Origin: a bacterium
GTDB taxonomy: Bacteria > Vulcanimicrobiota > Vulcanimicrobiia > Vulcanimicrobiales > Vulcanimicrobiaceae
NCBI GenBank assembly: GCA_021794175.1
Contig: JAJYRI010000009.1
Span: 1-53,421, forward strand
Length of the DNA stretch: 53,421 nt
Direction: 5' to 3'
Numbering within the stretch: position 1 is the first letter of the stretch; every line of letters starts with the position of its first letter. Shown in pieces: positions 41,987 to 51,025 of the stretch. The translations under genes were made by a program, and so were the position numbers. Under the pieces are notes generated by a model. That model made no database searches and had not been told where the DNA came from. It worked only from the letters and a program-made list of their open reading frames with translations.

Positions 41987-43066
41987 ATGTTTCGCATCGC
42001 GCTCCAATTCCTAGCGGCCGTTTTGCTTGCCGTCTCGGTTTCGATTCCGGCCTTCGCTGCGACGCCGACCGCCCCGTTATCAAGCCCCTCTCCGCAACCT
42101 GCGACGACGAGTTTTCTCCTCGTTCCATTTCAAGAACCGGGTAGTACCGATCCTCACGCTGCAGCGGTAACGACGGATATCGCGAGCGCGCTCGCAGCTT
42201 CGGGAATCAAAACCGTCGTCGGTACGCCGATGAATCATCTCCGCGCCGTCACCGACGCTGCCCAGCTCTGCAGTACGAACCAAACCGTGGGGATATTGAT
42301 TCCGGATGGCCGCTACGAGCAAACGCTGAAGCGTTTTGCCGTCACGTTTTTTCTCACGATTCTGCGCTACCCCACCCACGCCGCTCTTCGTTTGGATGAG
42401 GTCAGCTGTTCGGGACGCGTCGCTTCGAGTGTGGTCGCGACCGGCGACGCCGCGCCGTCGGGCGTCGATTCCGTCGGCAACCTGGGCGCCGGCGTCGATG
42501 CGGCATTTCGTATGGCGGTAAAACGTGTCGTTCGGAAGTTCGTTGCTGCGGGCGTATCGACGACGGCGTCGCAGCCGCAAGACGTACCCTCCCCAAGCGC
42601 GAATATCGCATCTACCGCAGACGCACATTCGTATCTGGTACTGCCCTTCGGGCAACCGGGAATCGCCGACCCGCGAGCAAGCGAGATCACCAAGGCCTTC
42701 GTTAAGCGCCTAAAAGGTCGCGGCCTCACGGTTACGTTGGCGCCGCGTACCGACGACCTCCGTGCGATCGCCGGGGCTGCTCGGCTTTGCGCGAACTACA
42801 ACGTGAACGGCATCGTCGTGCCGACGATTCGAGTCGAACAATCGGAAGATACCGGAAGTTCGTTCGCTTCGTTGCGCCTCGCCCTTGTCGGCTGCACGGG
42901 CGCGATTCGCAGAGAGTCGGAGGCGCATGCGCGGATTGGAAGTTTGTTGATCGTGAATTTTGGCGCAAAAGCGGTCGCCGTCGCCGAACGAAGCATGAAA
43001 CCGGCGATCGCCAAGCTTTTCGCAAGTCCGTCGCCCTCGACGGCACCGACCGGGAGCGCCCCTTAG
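41987..43066 (+). CDS. Secreted protein of two tandem homologous domains, unknown function
   Basis: The 359-residue product has a cleavable signal peptide (ending AFAATPTAP) and a Pro/Ser linker. Two similar ~105-residue units then follow, about residues 40-145 and 205-305. Each has LVPF or VLPF, then a Pro-Gly…DP turn, a helix to G(I/L)xT, LRAVTDAAQLC / LRAIAGAARLC, GIL/GIV-(I/V)P, and ends with a second Cys followed by Gly (VSCSGR / LVGCTGA). Each unit thus holds one Cys pair at matching sites, likely a disulfide. The tail is Pro/Ser/Thr-rich. No family was recognised. A DUF3280/YxeA-like or stress protein are possible but unsupported. Confidence 0.8.
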   Translation: MFRIALQFLAAVLLAVSVSIPAFAATPTAPLSSPSPQPATTSFLLVPFQEPGSTDPHAAAVTTDIASALAASGIKTVVGTPMNHLRAVTDAAQLCSTNQTVGILIPDGRYEQTLKRFAVTFFLTILRYPTHAALRLDEVSCSGRVASSVVATGDAAPSGVDSVGNLGAGVDAAFRMAVKRVVRKFVAAGVSTTASQPQDVPSPSANIASTADAHSYLVLPFGQPGIADPRASEITKAFVKRLKGRGLTVTLAPRTDDLRAIAGAARLCANYNVNGIVVPTIRVEQSEDTGSSFASLRLALVGCTGAIRRESEAHARIGSLLIVNFGAKAVAVAERSMKPAIAKLFASPSPSTAPTGSAP

Positions 43067-43150
43067 CGCGACGGGCTTAGGCCTCTCGTCGCATTATTTC
43101 GGCAACAGCACGCTAACGCGCGCGTAACGTCGGGCGCGTAGGATTCCCGC

Positions 43151-43753
43151 ATGACGGGAATTCAATGGGCCGCACAGGCGATGCACGCCGCCCAACAACG
43201 CCTCGAGATTGCGACCGGCAATCTCGCCAACGCATCGAGCGATGCGTTTGCGCGCCTCCGCGCGCGCGGAACGATCGATCGCTTCGGCGTGCGCATCCGC
43301 GCCGTCCCCGACCCGCGCGCGGGCGCGCTGCGCCCGACCGGACGCCCGTTCGATCTTGCCGTTCGCGGCGGTACGCTCCAGGTTCGCGACGCTCGCGGCG
43401 CGATAGCGCGCGTCGGCAACGCGCGCTTCACGCGCGATCGTTTCGGCGCGCTGCGCGATCCGCACGGGCGCGTGTTGCTCGATGCGGGGCAACGCCCGCT
43501 CCGCGTCCCTCCGGGAGCGCGCTTTTTTAGCGACGGCACTCTGCGCGTCGGGGAGCGGCTCTGCGGACGCTTGGCAATCGGCGCGAGCGCGACGCTCGAC
43601 GTCGGCTTTGTGATGACGGCGAACGTCGATGCGATCTCGGAGATGGTCGATGTGTTGGCGGCGCAACGCTCCTTTGAAGGCGCGCAGCGCGTCATTTCCC
43701 GCATTGAAGCGACGCGGAAGAAGGCGACCGACGAGGTCGCGCAACTCCAATAA
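43151..43753 (+). CDS. Flagellar basal-body rod-type protein (FlgF/FlgG family, short)
   Basis: This 200-residue protein starts MTGIQWAAQAMHAAQQRLEIATGNLANASSDAF, the N-terminal rod signature (LxxxxxNLANxxTxGF) shared by FlgB/C/F/G. The middle has RPFDLAVRGGTLQVRD as in FlgF/FlgG and the C-terminus has VDAISEMVDVLAAQRSFEGAQRVISRIEATR. It is shorter than FlgG (about 260). It may be an FlhO/FlgF homologue of the proximal rod. The next gene, with better motifs, is the FlgG partner. Confidence 0.8.
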   Translation: MTGIQWAAQAMHAAQQRLEIATGNLANASSDAFARLRARGTIDRFGVRIRAVPDPRAGALRPTGRPFDLAVRGGTLQVRDARGAIARVGNARFTRDRFGALRDPHGRVLLDAGQRPLRVPPGARFFSDGTLRVGERLCGRLAIGASATLDVGFVMTANVDAISEMVDVLAAQRSFEGAQRVISRIEATRKKATDEVAQLQ

Positions 43754-43766
43754 GAAAGGCACGAAC

Positions 43767-44495
43767 GTGGACCGAGCACTCTATGCCGCTGCGACGGGAA
43801 TGGCCGCGCAGCAGAAAAATCTCGATACGATCGCGGCGAATCTCGCCAATGCCGACGTCACCGGGTTCAAGCGTTCGAGCATGCGCTTCACCGCACTCGC
43901 CGCCGGCGACGGCGGTGCGATCGGCGTTGCATCGCTGGGAAAACGACTCGTTTTCGGGCAGGGGAAATTGCTGAAAACCGGCGGTCCGTTCGATTGCGCG
44001 ATCTCGGGGCCCGGCTTCTTTATCGTCTGCGACGACCGCGGGCGACATGCGTACACGCGCGACGGATCGTTCGAGCGTGCCGCCGATGGTTCGCTGCGCG
44101 ATCGGCGCGGGTGGCGACTCGAAGGCATCCGCATTCCCGCCGATGCTGTTAAGGTGCGGGTCGCGCGCGACGGTCGCGTCAGCGCGCAGACGACGCACGG
44201 CACGCGCGAGCTCGGGCGGATTCGGCTCGCGGTCTTTCCCGCGCCCGAGCGCCTGCATCCCATCGCGGGCACGCTCTTGGCGGCGAGCCCCGAATCGGGG
44301 GCGGCTCGCACGATCGATGCGACGGCGATCGGAAAACCGCAGATTCGCTTCGGGATGCTCGAAGCGTCGAACGTCTCGGTCGTCGAGGAGATGATGGCGA
44401 TCCTCGGCGCGCAACGCGCTTACGAAGCGAACGCGAAGGGCGTGCAAGCCGCCGACGAGATGCTACGCATCGCGGACAACCTCAATCGTGGCTAA
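43767..44495 (+). CDS. flgG: Flagellar basal-body rod protein FlgG-like (FlhP/FlgG)
   Basis: The 242-residue protein begins MDRALYAAATGMAAQQKNLDTIAANLANADVTGFKRSS, the classic rod/hook N-terminus. GPFDCAISGPGFFIVCDDRGRHAYTRDGSFE matches the FlgG D1-D2 region. The C-terminus reads QIRFGMLEASNVSVVEEMMAILGAQRAYEANAKGVQAADEML, the flagellar C-terminal motif. The GTG at 43767 follows AGAAAGGC; an earlier in-frame start lies in the upstream gene. With only the two rod-type genes and a sigma factor here, a full flagellum is not shown by this window. Confidence 0.87.
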   Translation: MDRALYAAATGMAAQQKNLDTIAANLANADVTGFKRSSMRFTALAAGDGGAIGVASLGKRLVFGQGKLLKTGGPFDCAISGPGFFIVCDDRGRHAYTRDGSFERAADGSLRDRRGWRLEGIRIPADAVKVRVARDGRVSAQTTHGTRELGRIRLAVFPAPERLHPIAGTLLAASPESGAARTIDATAIGKPQIRFGMLEASNVSVVEEMMAILGAQRAYEANAKGVQAADEMLRIADNLNRG

Positions 44496-44646
44496 CGCGA
44501 TCGATGCGCCGGTGCTCGCGACGTTGGAGAGCATTCTCTTGGAAAGCGCGCTCGCGCCGTTGGAGAAAACGCTCGGTCCGTTAGGCTCCGCGGCGTTGCA
44601 GCCCTTTGCCGAAGAGATCGCGCGGCAGATGAACGGTGCGCGATGA
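44488..44646 (+). CDS. 52-residue protein translationally coupled to flgG and the sigma gene
   Basis: This short frame is not in ordinary annotation range, but GTG 44488 overlaps the flgG stop (8 bp) and its TGA overlaps the ATG of the sigma factor (4 bp). The protein MANAIDAPVLATLESILLES continues with LAPLEKTLGPLGSAALQPFAEEIARQMNGAR, mostly helical and amphipathic. It recalls the rod-binding N-terminal part of FlgJ-like proteins. No firm family is assigned. The tight coupling at both ends is the main evidence. Confidence 0.55.
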   Translation: MANAIDAPVLATLESILLESALAPLEKTLGPLGSAALQPFAEEIARQMNGAR

Positions 44647-45314
44647 CGAAACGCGATGCGACGATTCTCTCCTTGGTGCCGTTGGTGCGCCGCCTTGCCC
44701 GCCGCGTCAAACGCGTGGTGCGGCAGGCCGAGCATGAAGAGTTGCTCGGCGAAGGCTATCTCGCCATCGTGCGCGCGGTCGACCGTTACGATACCTCGCT
44801 GGGCATTCCGCTTGAAGGCTACGCGGCGAAGATCGTCTTCGGCGCGATGATTAACGCGTTGCGCCGCCGCGACCCGGTCGGCGAGCGCGCGCGCCGCGTC
44901 TTGCGCGCGGTCGAACGCGAGCGCTTCGCACTCGCAGCGCGCGAAGGCGCGATGCCGAGCGAACGCGTGCTCGAGGAGCGTTTCCCGCAGTATCGCGCGA
45001 GCGCCGCCGAGGTCGCCGAGCGCAATCCGCTCTCGCTGGATTCCCCGCTTCCCGATCGCGTCCGCATGCCGATCGATTGGAGCGGCGATCCGTTGCTCGC
45101 CGTGCTGCGCAACGAGCGCGAAGCGGCGGTCGGTGCGGGGCTCGCGCGGCTACCTGCGCGAAAGCGCACGGTCGTCGTCGATCACTACGTTCACGGAGCG
45201 ACGCTCGCCGCGGTCGGCTCCAACCTGGGGATCACGCGCCAACGCGTCTCGCAACTTCATATCAGCGCGCTCCAAGAGCTGCGCGCGCAGGCCAACGTGT
45301 ATGCGGCGCATTGA
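44643..45314 (+). CDS. FliA-like RNA polymerase sigma factor (sigma-28/sigma-B type)
   Basis: The 223-residue protein has sigma region 2: VPLVRRLARRVKRVVRQAEHEELLGEGYLAIVRAVDRYD, then GYAAKIVFGAMINALRRRDPV (2.3-2.4). Region 3 lies around residues 85-130, and region 4 has LPARKRTVVVDHYVHGATLAAVGSNLGITRQRVSQLHISALQELR with the HTH. It lacks the region 1 of sigma-A. Coupling to the rod-type genes makes a flagellar or motility-type specificity likely, not proven. Confidence 0.85.
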   Translation: MTKRDATILSLVPLVRRLARRVKRVVRQAEHEELLGEGYLAIVRAVDRYDTSLGIPLEGYAAKIVFGAMINALRRRDPVGERARRVLRAVERERFALAAREGAMPSERVLEERFPQYRASAAEVAERNPLSLDSPLPDRVRMPIDWSGDPLLAVLRNEREAAVGAGLARLPARKRTVVVDHYVHGATLAAVGSNLGITRQRVSQLHISALQELRAQANVYAAH

Positions 45315-45603
45315 ACGCGAAGGGCTGCAGCGCAGCCAAGAACGCACCTATAACGATCCGCTCGCGGCGATCGCCCCGCACGTTGCGGAGATCGAATTAG
45401 AGGCGCCGCCGTTCTCTCCCGACCGTCCGGAATGGGCGCGCGACGCGCTCACGCTCTCGCGGCGCGCGCGAGAATATATCGCGCGACTGCGCCCGGTCGC
45501 GCTGAAGGTGCTCACGTTCTGGGACCACGTTACGCGCAGCGTCGCAATCGAAGGCGTACGTCTTTCGATCGACGCGAGCGGCAGCTATCGGTTGGCGCGA
45601 TAA
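45301..45603 (+). CDS. Hypothetical protein, 100 residues
   Basis: The ATG at 45301 lies 14 bp inside the sigma gene end, and the product is MRRIEREGLQRSQERTYNDPLAAI followed by acidic and basic stretches and SRRAREYIARLRPVALKVLTFWDHVTRSVAIEG. No known family was recognised; it is likely cytosolic and mostly helical. Position suggests co-expression with the rod/sigma cluster. It ends 22 bp before the convergent punA. Confidence 0.6.
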   Translation: MRRIEREGLQRSQERTYNDPLAAIAPHVAEIELEAPPFSPDRPEWARDALTLSRRAREYIARLRPVALKVLTFWDHVTRSVAIEGVRLSIDASGSYRLAR

Positions 45604-45625
45604 TCGCTGCGTACGGAGCGGTGTC

Positions 45626-46435
45626 CTAGACGTGCATCAAGAACGCGTCGATGAGATCGGCCAGCCGGTCGCCGGCTTTCGTCGCCGCGGCGTTGACCGC
45701 ATCGTGCCCGGTCGCCGGGGCGCCTGCATGATTGGTGATGATGCTGATGCCGAGCGTATTGAGCCCGCGATACTTCGCAACGATCGCTTCGAGTACCGTC
45801 GACATCCCGACGGCGTCGGCGCCGATCGTGCGAAGCCAATGCGCTTCGGCGGGCGTCTCGTAGGTTGGGCCGAGTAATCCGGCATAGACGCCTTCGTGCA
45901 GCGTCTGCGAACCGGCTGCGGCGCGCAGGTGGGCGCGCAGACGCTCGCTATAGAGCTCGCTGCAATCGAGAAAGAGATTCTGTTGCGGCAACGCGACGAG
46001 CGGGTTGTGCCCGGTCAAATTGAGGTGATCGGCGATCAACATAAGATCGCCCGGGGCGTAGCTTTCGTTGATCGCGCCCGCGGCGTTCGTCAGCACGATG
46101 GTGCCGGCGCCGGCTTCGGCGGCGAGCCGCACCGTCGCCGTTACTTGCTGCGCGGAGAATCCTTGGTAGAGATGCACGCGTCCGGCGAACGCGGCGACGC
46201 GCTTCCCGCGCCAGACGCCGACGAGAACTTCGCCTGCGTGCCCGAGCAACGGCGCGACCGGAATCCCCAAGAGTCGGTCGTACGGCACGGCGTTAAAAGT
46301 CCAATGCTGGTGCAGCGCGGTCGAGAGCCCGGTTCCGAGGACGATCGCCACATCGATCTTACCGCCGGCGAGTTGTTCGATGGTGGCGGCATCGCGCGAA
46401 AGCACTTTATCGGAAGGGGCGCGGCGATCGATCAT
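45626..46435 (-). CDS. punA: Purine nucleoside phosphorylase
   Basis: The 269-residue enzyme cleaves (deoxy)inosine and guanosine with phosphate. The phosphate site is in IVLGTGLSTALHQH (with Gly-Ser replaced by Gly-Thr) and AFAGRVHLYQGFSAQQVTATVR. The base-binding part is VLTNAAGAINESYAPGDLMLIADHLNLTGHNPL, YEThen LGPTYETPAEAHWLRTIGADAVGMSTVLEAIVA and SIITNHAGA. This is the trimeric low-molecular-mass type. GGAGG precedes the ATG, and it follows gpmI by 29 bp. Confidence 0.92.
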   Translation of the reverse strand: MIDRRAPSDKVLSRDAATIEQLAGGKIDVAIVLGTGLSTALHQHWTFNAVPYDRLLGIPVAPLLGHAGEVLVGVWRGKRVAAFAGRVHLYQGFSAQQVTATVRLAAEAGAGTIVLTNAAGAINESYAPGDLMLIADHLNLTGHNPLVALPQQNLFLDCSELYSERLRAHLRAAAGSQTLHEGVYAGLLGPTYETPAEAHWLRTIGADAVGMSTVLEAIVAKYRGLNTLGISIITNHAGAPATGHDAVNAAATKAGDRLADLIDAFLMHV

Positions 46436-46464
46436 GGGTGGTACCTCCTTGTTGGTCGGTGCGA

Positions 46465-47970
46465 TTAGGGTTCGAGCAGAATCGATCCGGTCATCTCCGC
46501 GGGCACCGGAAGGCCCATCAACGTTAACAGCGTCGGTGCGACATCACCGAGCTTTCCTCCCGCGCGCAGTCCGCTCTCCAGATGCTCGGCGACGAGAATG
46601 AGCGGGACCGGATTGGTCGTATGCGCGGTAAGCGGATTGCCGGCGTCGTCGATTTTCTCTTCGGCATTTCCGTGGTCGGCCGTTATCGCCAGAAGACCGC
46701 CGGCGGCGAGCACCGCCTGCGAGAGCTCGGCGAGACAGGCATCGAGCACTTCGCAGGCCTCGATGGTCGGTTCCCACTTGCCGGTGTGCCCGACCATGTC
46801 GGCGTTGGCGTAATTCATCACCACAGCATCGAACGATTCCGAAGCGAGCGCGGCGAGAACCTCGTCGGTAATCTCGCGCGCTTTCATCCGCGGTGCCAGG
46901 TCGTAGGTCGCGACGCTGCGATCGGAGGAGACGAGCGTCCGCTCCTCGCCGGGAAAGATCTCCTCGCGCCCGCCGTTAAAGAAATAGGTAACGTGTGCGT
47001 ATTTTTCCGTCTCCGCGAGCCGCAATTGACGTAATCCGGCATGCGAGAGCACTTCGCCGAAGGTATTCTGCTGCGGCCGCGGGCCGAAGAGCACCGGGTT
47101 CGGAAACGACTCGTCGTACTTGGTCATCGTTACGAAGAGCAGGTCGTGGTAACGCTCGTCGTTTTCAAAGAGCGTCGTCAACTGCCGCGCCCGGTCGGGG
47201 CGAAAGTTAAAGAAGATACAGGCGTCGCCGTCTTCGACCATGCGCGTCTTACCGATCGCGGAGGGAACGACGAACTCATCGCTCTCGTCGCGCGCGTAGG
47301 CGTACTCCAACGCATCGGCTGCGGTGGCGAAGCGTCGCTCCGTCTTCCCTGCGGCGAGAAGATCGTAGGCGGCTTGCGTTCGCTCCCAACGCGAATCGCG
47401 ATCCATCGCATAAAAACGTCCGGAGATCGTCGCGATCGCCCCTTCGGCCGAGAGCGCGGCGAGGTGGCTCTCGAGCGCATCGATGTAGCGATGCGCCGAG
47501 CGCGGCGGCGTGTCGCGGCCGTCGAGAAATGCATGGATGACGAACGGAATATGCGCTGCGGAGGCTTCGTCGAGAAGCGCAAAAAGATGAGCGATCGAGC
47601 TGTGAACCTGGCCGTCGGAGAGCAGGCCGAGCAGATGTAAGCGACCGCCGGTACGGCGGAGATGTGCGAACGTCTCGAGTAAGACCGGATTGCGCGCGAA
47701 CTCACCGCGCGCGATCTCGTCGTCGATCACGACGACGCCTTGCGGAACGACGCGACCGCTGCCGAGGTTCATATGCCCGACCTCGCTATTGCCCATGATC
47801 CCCTTCGGTAAACCGACCGCTTCGCCGCTCGCCTCGAGCAGCGTATGCGGATAGCGTTCGAGCAGCGCATCGTAGTGCGGTAGCCGCGATGCGGCGATAG
47901 CGTTGCCGTGCGTCTCGGGGCGATAGCCCCAGCCGTCGAGCACGGCGAGTACGACCGGGCGATACTTCAT
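46465..47970 (-). CDS. gpmI: 2,3-bisphosphoglycerate-independent phosphoglycerate mutase
   Basis: The 501-residue enzyme interconverts 3- and 2-phosphoglycerate. LAVLDGWGYRP has the first metal-binding Asp, and Ser62 in GNSEVGHMNLGSGR is the phosphoserine site. A substrate-binding RDT motif reads HAFLDGRDTPPRS, and TADHGNAE holds the second metal site. The ATG at 47970 overlaps the tpiA stop; the open frame further upstream is not homologous. Confidence 0.95.
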   Translation of the reverse strand: MKYRPVVLAVLDGWGYRPETHGNAIAASRLPHYDALLERYPHTLLEASGEAVGLPKGIMGNSEVGHMNLGSGRVVPQGVVVIDDEIARGEFARNPVLLETFAHLRRTGGRLHLLGLLSDGQVHSSIAHLFALLDEASAAHIPFVIHAFLDGRDTPPRSAHRYIDALESHLAALSAEGAIATISGRFYAMDRDSRWERTQAAYDLLAAGKTERRFATAADALEYAYARDESDEFVVPSAIGKTRMVEDGDACIFFNFRPDRARQLTTLFENDERYHDLLFVTMTKYDESFPNPVLFGPRPQQNTFGEVLSHAGLRQLRLAETEKYAHVTYFFNGGREEIFPGEERTLVSSDRSVATYDLAPRMKAREITDEVLAALASESFDAVVMNYANADMVGHTGKWEPTIEACEVLDACLAELSQAVLAAGGLLAITADHGNAEEKIDDAGNPLTAHTTNPVPLILVAEHLESGLRAGGKLGDVAPTLLTLMGLPVPAEMTGSILLEP

Positions 47971-48722
47971 CGTGCGATCGCTCCGGCGATGAGCGCGGCG
48001 AACGAACCGGCGTCGAGCGATGCGCCGCCGACGAGGCCGCCGTCGATGTCGGGCATCTCCATATACCCCGCGGCGTTCTCGGGTTTCATGCTGCCTCCAT
48101 AGAGAATGGGAATATCGGCGAAGCCCTTTCGCGCGGCGCGTACGGCGCGGGCGATCTCCTGTGCGCTCTCGCGGTCGCAATTTTTTCCGGTGCCGATCGC
48201 CCAGATCGGTTCGTAGGCGAGAACCATGCGCGCGGCTTGCTCCTCGCTGAGATCGCCGGTCGCACTCCGTATCTGCCCGAGAACGTGCGCGACGGCGTTC
48301 CCGGCTTCGCGAACCTCCAGGCTTTCGCCGACGGCGAGGATCGGCGTGATCTCGGCGGCGAGCGCGGCGCGCACCTTCGCCCCGATCGTCGCGTCGCTTT
48401 CGTGTTGATAGAGTCGGCGTTCGGAGTGCCCGAGAATCACGTAGGCAACGTTGAATTCCGCGAGCATCGACGCAGCGATCTCGCCGGTGTATGCGCCTTC
48501 GGCGAATTCGCTCATCGTCTGCGCGGCGAGTGCGACGCGGTTCCCCGAACCGAGCGCCGCAGCAGCTGCAGCGAGGGCGGTGAAAGGCGGTGCAATCGCG
48601 ATGCCGACGCTCGGCGGAAGCTGCGCCGCGAGCGGAAGAAACGCTTCAACGAAGGAACGCGTCTGCGACGCGTTCTTATTCATTTTCCAGTTGCCGACGA
48701 AGACCGGCGAACGATCGTTCAT
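47967..48722 (-). CDS. tpiA: Triosephosphate isomerase
   Basis: The 251-residue TIM barrel has the N-terminal FVGNWKMNK (Lys), the catalytic His in YVILGHSERR, and the catalytic Glu in VLAYEPIWAIGTGK. The phosphate loop reads IPILYGGSMKPENA. It overlaps pgk and gpmI by 4 bp each, so the three glycolytic genes are coupled. Confidence 0.96.
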   Translation of the reverse strand: MNDRSPVFVGNWKMNKNASQTRSFVEAFLPLAAQLPPSVGIAIAPPFTALAAAAAALGSGNRVALAAQTMSEFAEGAYTGEIAASMLAEFNVAYVILGHSERRLYQHESDATIGAKVRAALAAEITPILAVGESLEVREAGNAVAHVLGQIRSATGDLSEEQAARMVLAYEPIWAIGTGKNCDRESAQEIARAVRAARKGFADIPILYGGSMKPENAAGYMEMPDIDGGLVGGASLDAGSFAALIAGAIAR

Positions 48723-49903
48723 TCGCGCTCTAACGCGGCGATACCGGGAAGCGTCCGCCCTTCAAGAAACTCTAACGTCGCTCCGCCGCCGGTGCTCACG
48801 TGCGAGACGCGGTTCGCGAAGCCGAGAAGCATCGCTGCCGCCGCCGCATCGCCGCCTCCGACGACGGTGAATGCGCCGTGTTTGGTGGCACGGGCGATCG
48901 CATCGCCGATCGCGCGCGTTCCGGCGCGATAGCTCTCTTTTTCGTAGACCCCCATCGGCCCGTTAAAGACGACCGTTTTGGCATGCGATAGCGTGTCGGA
49001 GTAGAGCTTCGCCGTCGCCGGGCCGATATCGAGGATCATCTCATCGCCGACGTCGTCGATCGTGACGACGTGCGAGCGATCGTCGGCATCGAAGCTCGGT
49101 GCGATGACCGCGTCTTTGGGAAGGTGGATCTGCACGTTCTTCCCATCGGCGCGGACGAGAATCTCGCGCGCCGGGTCGAGATCGTCGTCGCGCAAAGATT
49201 TGCCGACGCTGACGCCTTTCGCCGCGAGAAAGGTGTTCGCCATTCCTCCGCCCACGCAAAATGCGTCGACGCGATCCATCAGGTGCGTGAAGAGCGCGAC
49301 TTTATCGCGAACTTTCGCGCCGCCGATCGCGCAGACGAAGGGTCGCTTCGGCGAGCCGAGGAGGCCGGAGAGCGCGCGAATCTCCGATTCCAGCAGCGGC
49401 CCGGCGGCACAGGGCAGCAGGTGAGCGAGCGCCTCGGTCGAGGCGTGCGCACGATGCGCGGTGCCGAAAGCATCGTTCACGTAGAGGTCGCCGTTCTCTG
49501 CCAGCGCCTGCGCGAACGTCGGATCGTTCGCTTCTTCGCCGGCGTGGAAACGGAGGTTTTCGAGCAAGACGATCTCGCCGGGTTTCAGCGCGGCGACTGC
49601 GGATCGAGCGGGCTCGCCGATGCAATCGGCGGCGAAGGCGACCGGCGCTCCGAGACGTCGTGCGAGCGCTTCGGCAACGACGCGAAGCGAGTAGCGTTCG
49701 TCGACTTTGCCCTTCGGACGCCCGAGGTGCGAGAGTACGACGATGCGCGCGCCGGCGGCCTGCAAGCGGCGCAGCGTCGGCAACGCCGCATCGAGCCGCG
49801 TGTAATCGAGCACCGCACCATCTTTGAGCGGGACGTTGAAATCCTCGCGCAGGAGGACGCGCTTTCCGTTGCAGTCGAGATCGTCGAGCGTCGCAAAGGA
49901 CAT
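48719..49903 (-). CDS. pgk: Phosphoglycerate kinase
   Basis: The 394-residue enzyme has KRVLLREDFNVPLKDGAVLDYTRLDAALPTL in the N-terminal 3-PG-binding domain, LLENLRFHAGEEAND, RPFVCAIGGAKVRDK, and the C-terminal nucleotide-binding part AKTVVFNGPMGVYEKESYRAGT and GGGDAAAAAM. TTGCCTTAGC-type leader is short; gap ends four bases upstream. Its stop overlaps tpiA. Confidence 0.96.
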   Translation of the reverse strand: MSFATLDDLDCNGKRVLLREDFNVPLKDGAVLDYTRLDAALPTLRRLQAAGARIVVLSHLGRPKGKVDERYSLRVVAEALARRLGAPVAFAADCIGEPARSAVAALKPGEIVLLENLRFHAGEEANDPTFAQALAENGDLYVNDAFGTAHRAHASTEALAHLLPCAAGPLLESEIRALSGLLGSPKRPFVCAIGGAKVRDKVALFTHLMDRVDAFCVGGGMANTFLAAKGVSVGKSLRDDDLDPAREILVRADGKNVQIHLPKDAVIAPSFDADDRSHVVTIDDVGDEMILDIGPATAKLYSDTLSHAKTVVFNGPMGVYEKESYRAGTRAIGDAIARATKHGAFTVVGGGDAAAAAMLLGFANRVSHVSTGGGATLEFLEGRTLPGIAALERE

Positions 49904-49907
49904 GCGG

Positions 49908-50915
49908 CTAGGCCTTCAGGCTATGCAGTACCAGCGACGTCAGGTCGGCGAGCCTGCACGAATATCCCCACTCGTTGTCGTACCAGGCGGCGAGCTGAAT
50001 GAGGTCGCCGTTGGCGTTATTGAGCCCCGAATCGATAATCGAACTGTAGGGCGATCTCTTGAAGTCGCTCGAGACGAGCTCTTCTTCGCAAAACTGTACG
50101 TATTCTTTGAGCTCGCCGTGTGCCGCTTTACGCAAAAGGGCGTTGAGTTCGTCCTTCGTCGTCGCTTTCTTTACTTGAGCGACGAGATAGATCATCGAGA
50201 CCGTCGGTGTCGGTACGCGCAATGCGAAACCGTCGAAGGTGCCTTGAATCTCGGGGATCGTCAGGTAGAGCGCTTTTGCCGCTCCGGTGCTCGTCGGCAC
50301 GATGTTGGTTGCCGCATTGCGAGCGCGACGGAGATCCTTATGCGGCGCGTCGAGAATATTTTGGTCGTTGGTGTATGAGTGGACCGTCGTCATGAAGCCC
50401 TTCACCCAGCCGAGCCCATCGACGATCGGCTTGACCGCCGTTGCCAGGCAGTTTGTCGTGCACGATGCGTTGGAGATGATGTGGTGCTTCGCGGGGTCGT
50501 AAGATTTTTCGTTGACGCCGAGGACGACGGTAATATCTTCGCCCTTTGCCGGTGCCGAGATGATGACTTTCTTCGCGCCGCCGCCGTCGATATGGGCGCG
50601 CGCTTTGGCGGCATCGGTGAAGAGTCCGGTCGATTCGATGACGACATCGACGCCGTGTTGCTTCCACGGAAGCTTCGCCGGGTCGCGCTCGGCGATGACG
50701 GCGATCCGGCGCCCGTCGATCGTCATCTCGCCCGTCGAAGCGGAGACGGTGCCCGGATAGGTGCCGTAATTGCTGTCGTGTTTGAAGAGGTGCGCGCATT
50801 CGGCGGCGCTGGTGAGATCGTTCACGGCGACGATTTCGATCTCCCGGTGGCGCTCGAGCAGCGCTTTAGTGAAATTCCGTCCGATGCGGCCGAAGCCGTT
50901 GATGCCGATGCGCAT
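49908..50915 (-). CDS. gap: Glyceraldehyde-3-phosphate dehydrogenase (type I)
   Basis: The 335-residue enzyme has the NAD fingerprint [11 protein letters not shown], the catalytic Cys in [11 protein letters not shown] (about residue 151), and His in [24 protein letters not shown]-like [15 protein letters not shown] and [15 protein letters not shown] complete the family. The adenosine-ribose position holds VNDLTSAAE, with Asp at the NAD-type site. GGAG precedes the ATG and a hairpin separates it from whiA. Confidence 0.96.
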   Translation of the reverse strand: MRIGINGFGRIGRNFTKALLERHREIEIVAVNDLTSAAECAHLFKHDSNYGTYPGTVSASTGEMTIDGRRIAVIAERDPAKLPWKQHGVDVVIESTGLFTDAAKARAHIDGGGAKKVIISAPAKGEDITVVLGVNEKSYDPAKHHIISNASCTTNCLATAVKPIVDGLGWVKGFMTTVHSYTNDQNILDAPHKDLRRARNAATNIVPTSTGAAKALYLTIPEIQGTFDGFALRVPTPTVSMIYLVAQVKKATTKDELNALLRKAAHGELKEYVQFCEEELVSSDFKRSPYSSIIDSGLNNANGDLIQLAAWYDNEWGYSCRLADLTSLVLHSLKA

Positions 50916-50971
50916 GCGTTACTCCGTTGTAAAAGAAAGCACGTCCAGAGCGCCCGCTGCGAAGGCGGCGA

Positions 50972-51007
50972 GCCGCTGACCCGTACTTTTACCGGGTCGC
51001 AAGCGGC
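50972..51007 (-). terminator. Stem-loop between whiA and gap
   Basis: GCCGCT-GACCCG pairs with CGGGTC-(GCA)-AGCGGC around the loop TACTTTTAC. It is 18 bp downstream of the whiA stop on the minus strand. TGCTTTCTTTTAC follows further on. It is probably a terminator or attenuator between whiA and gap. Confidence 0.45.
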
Positions 51008-51025
51008 CGCCCCTTCCTCGCCGGA

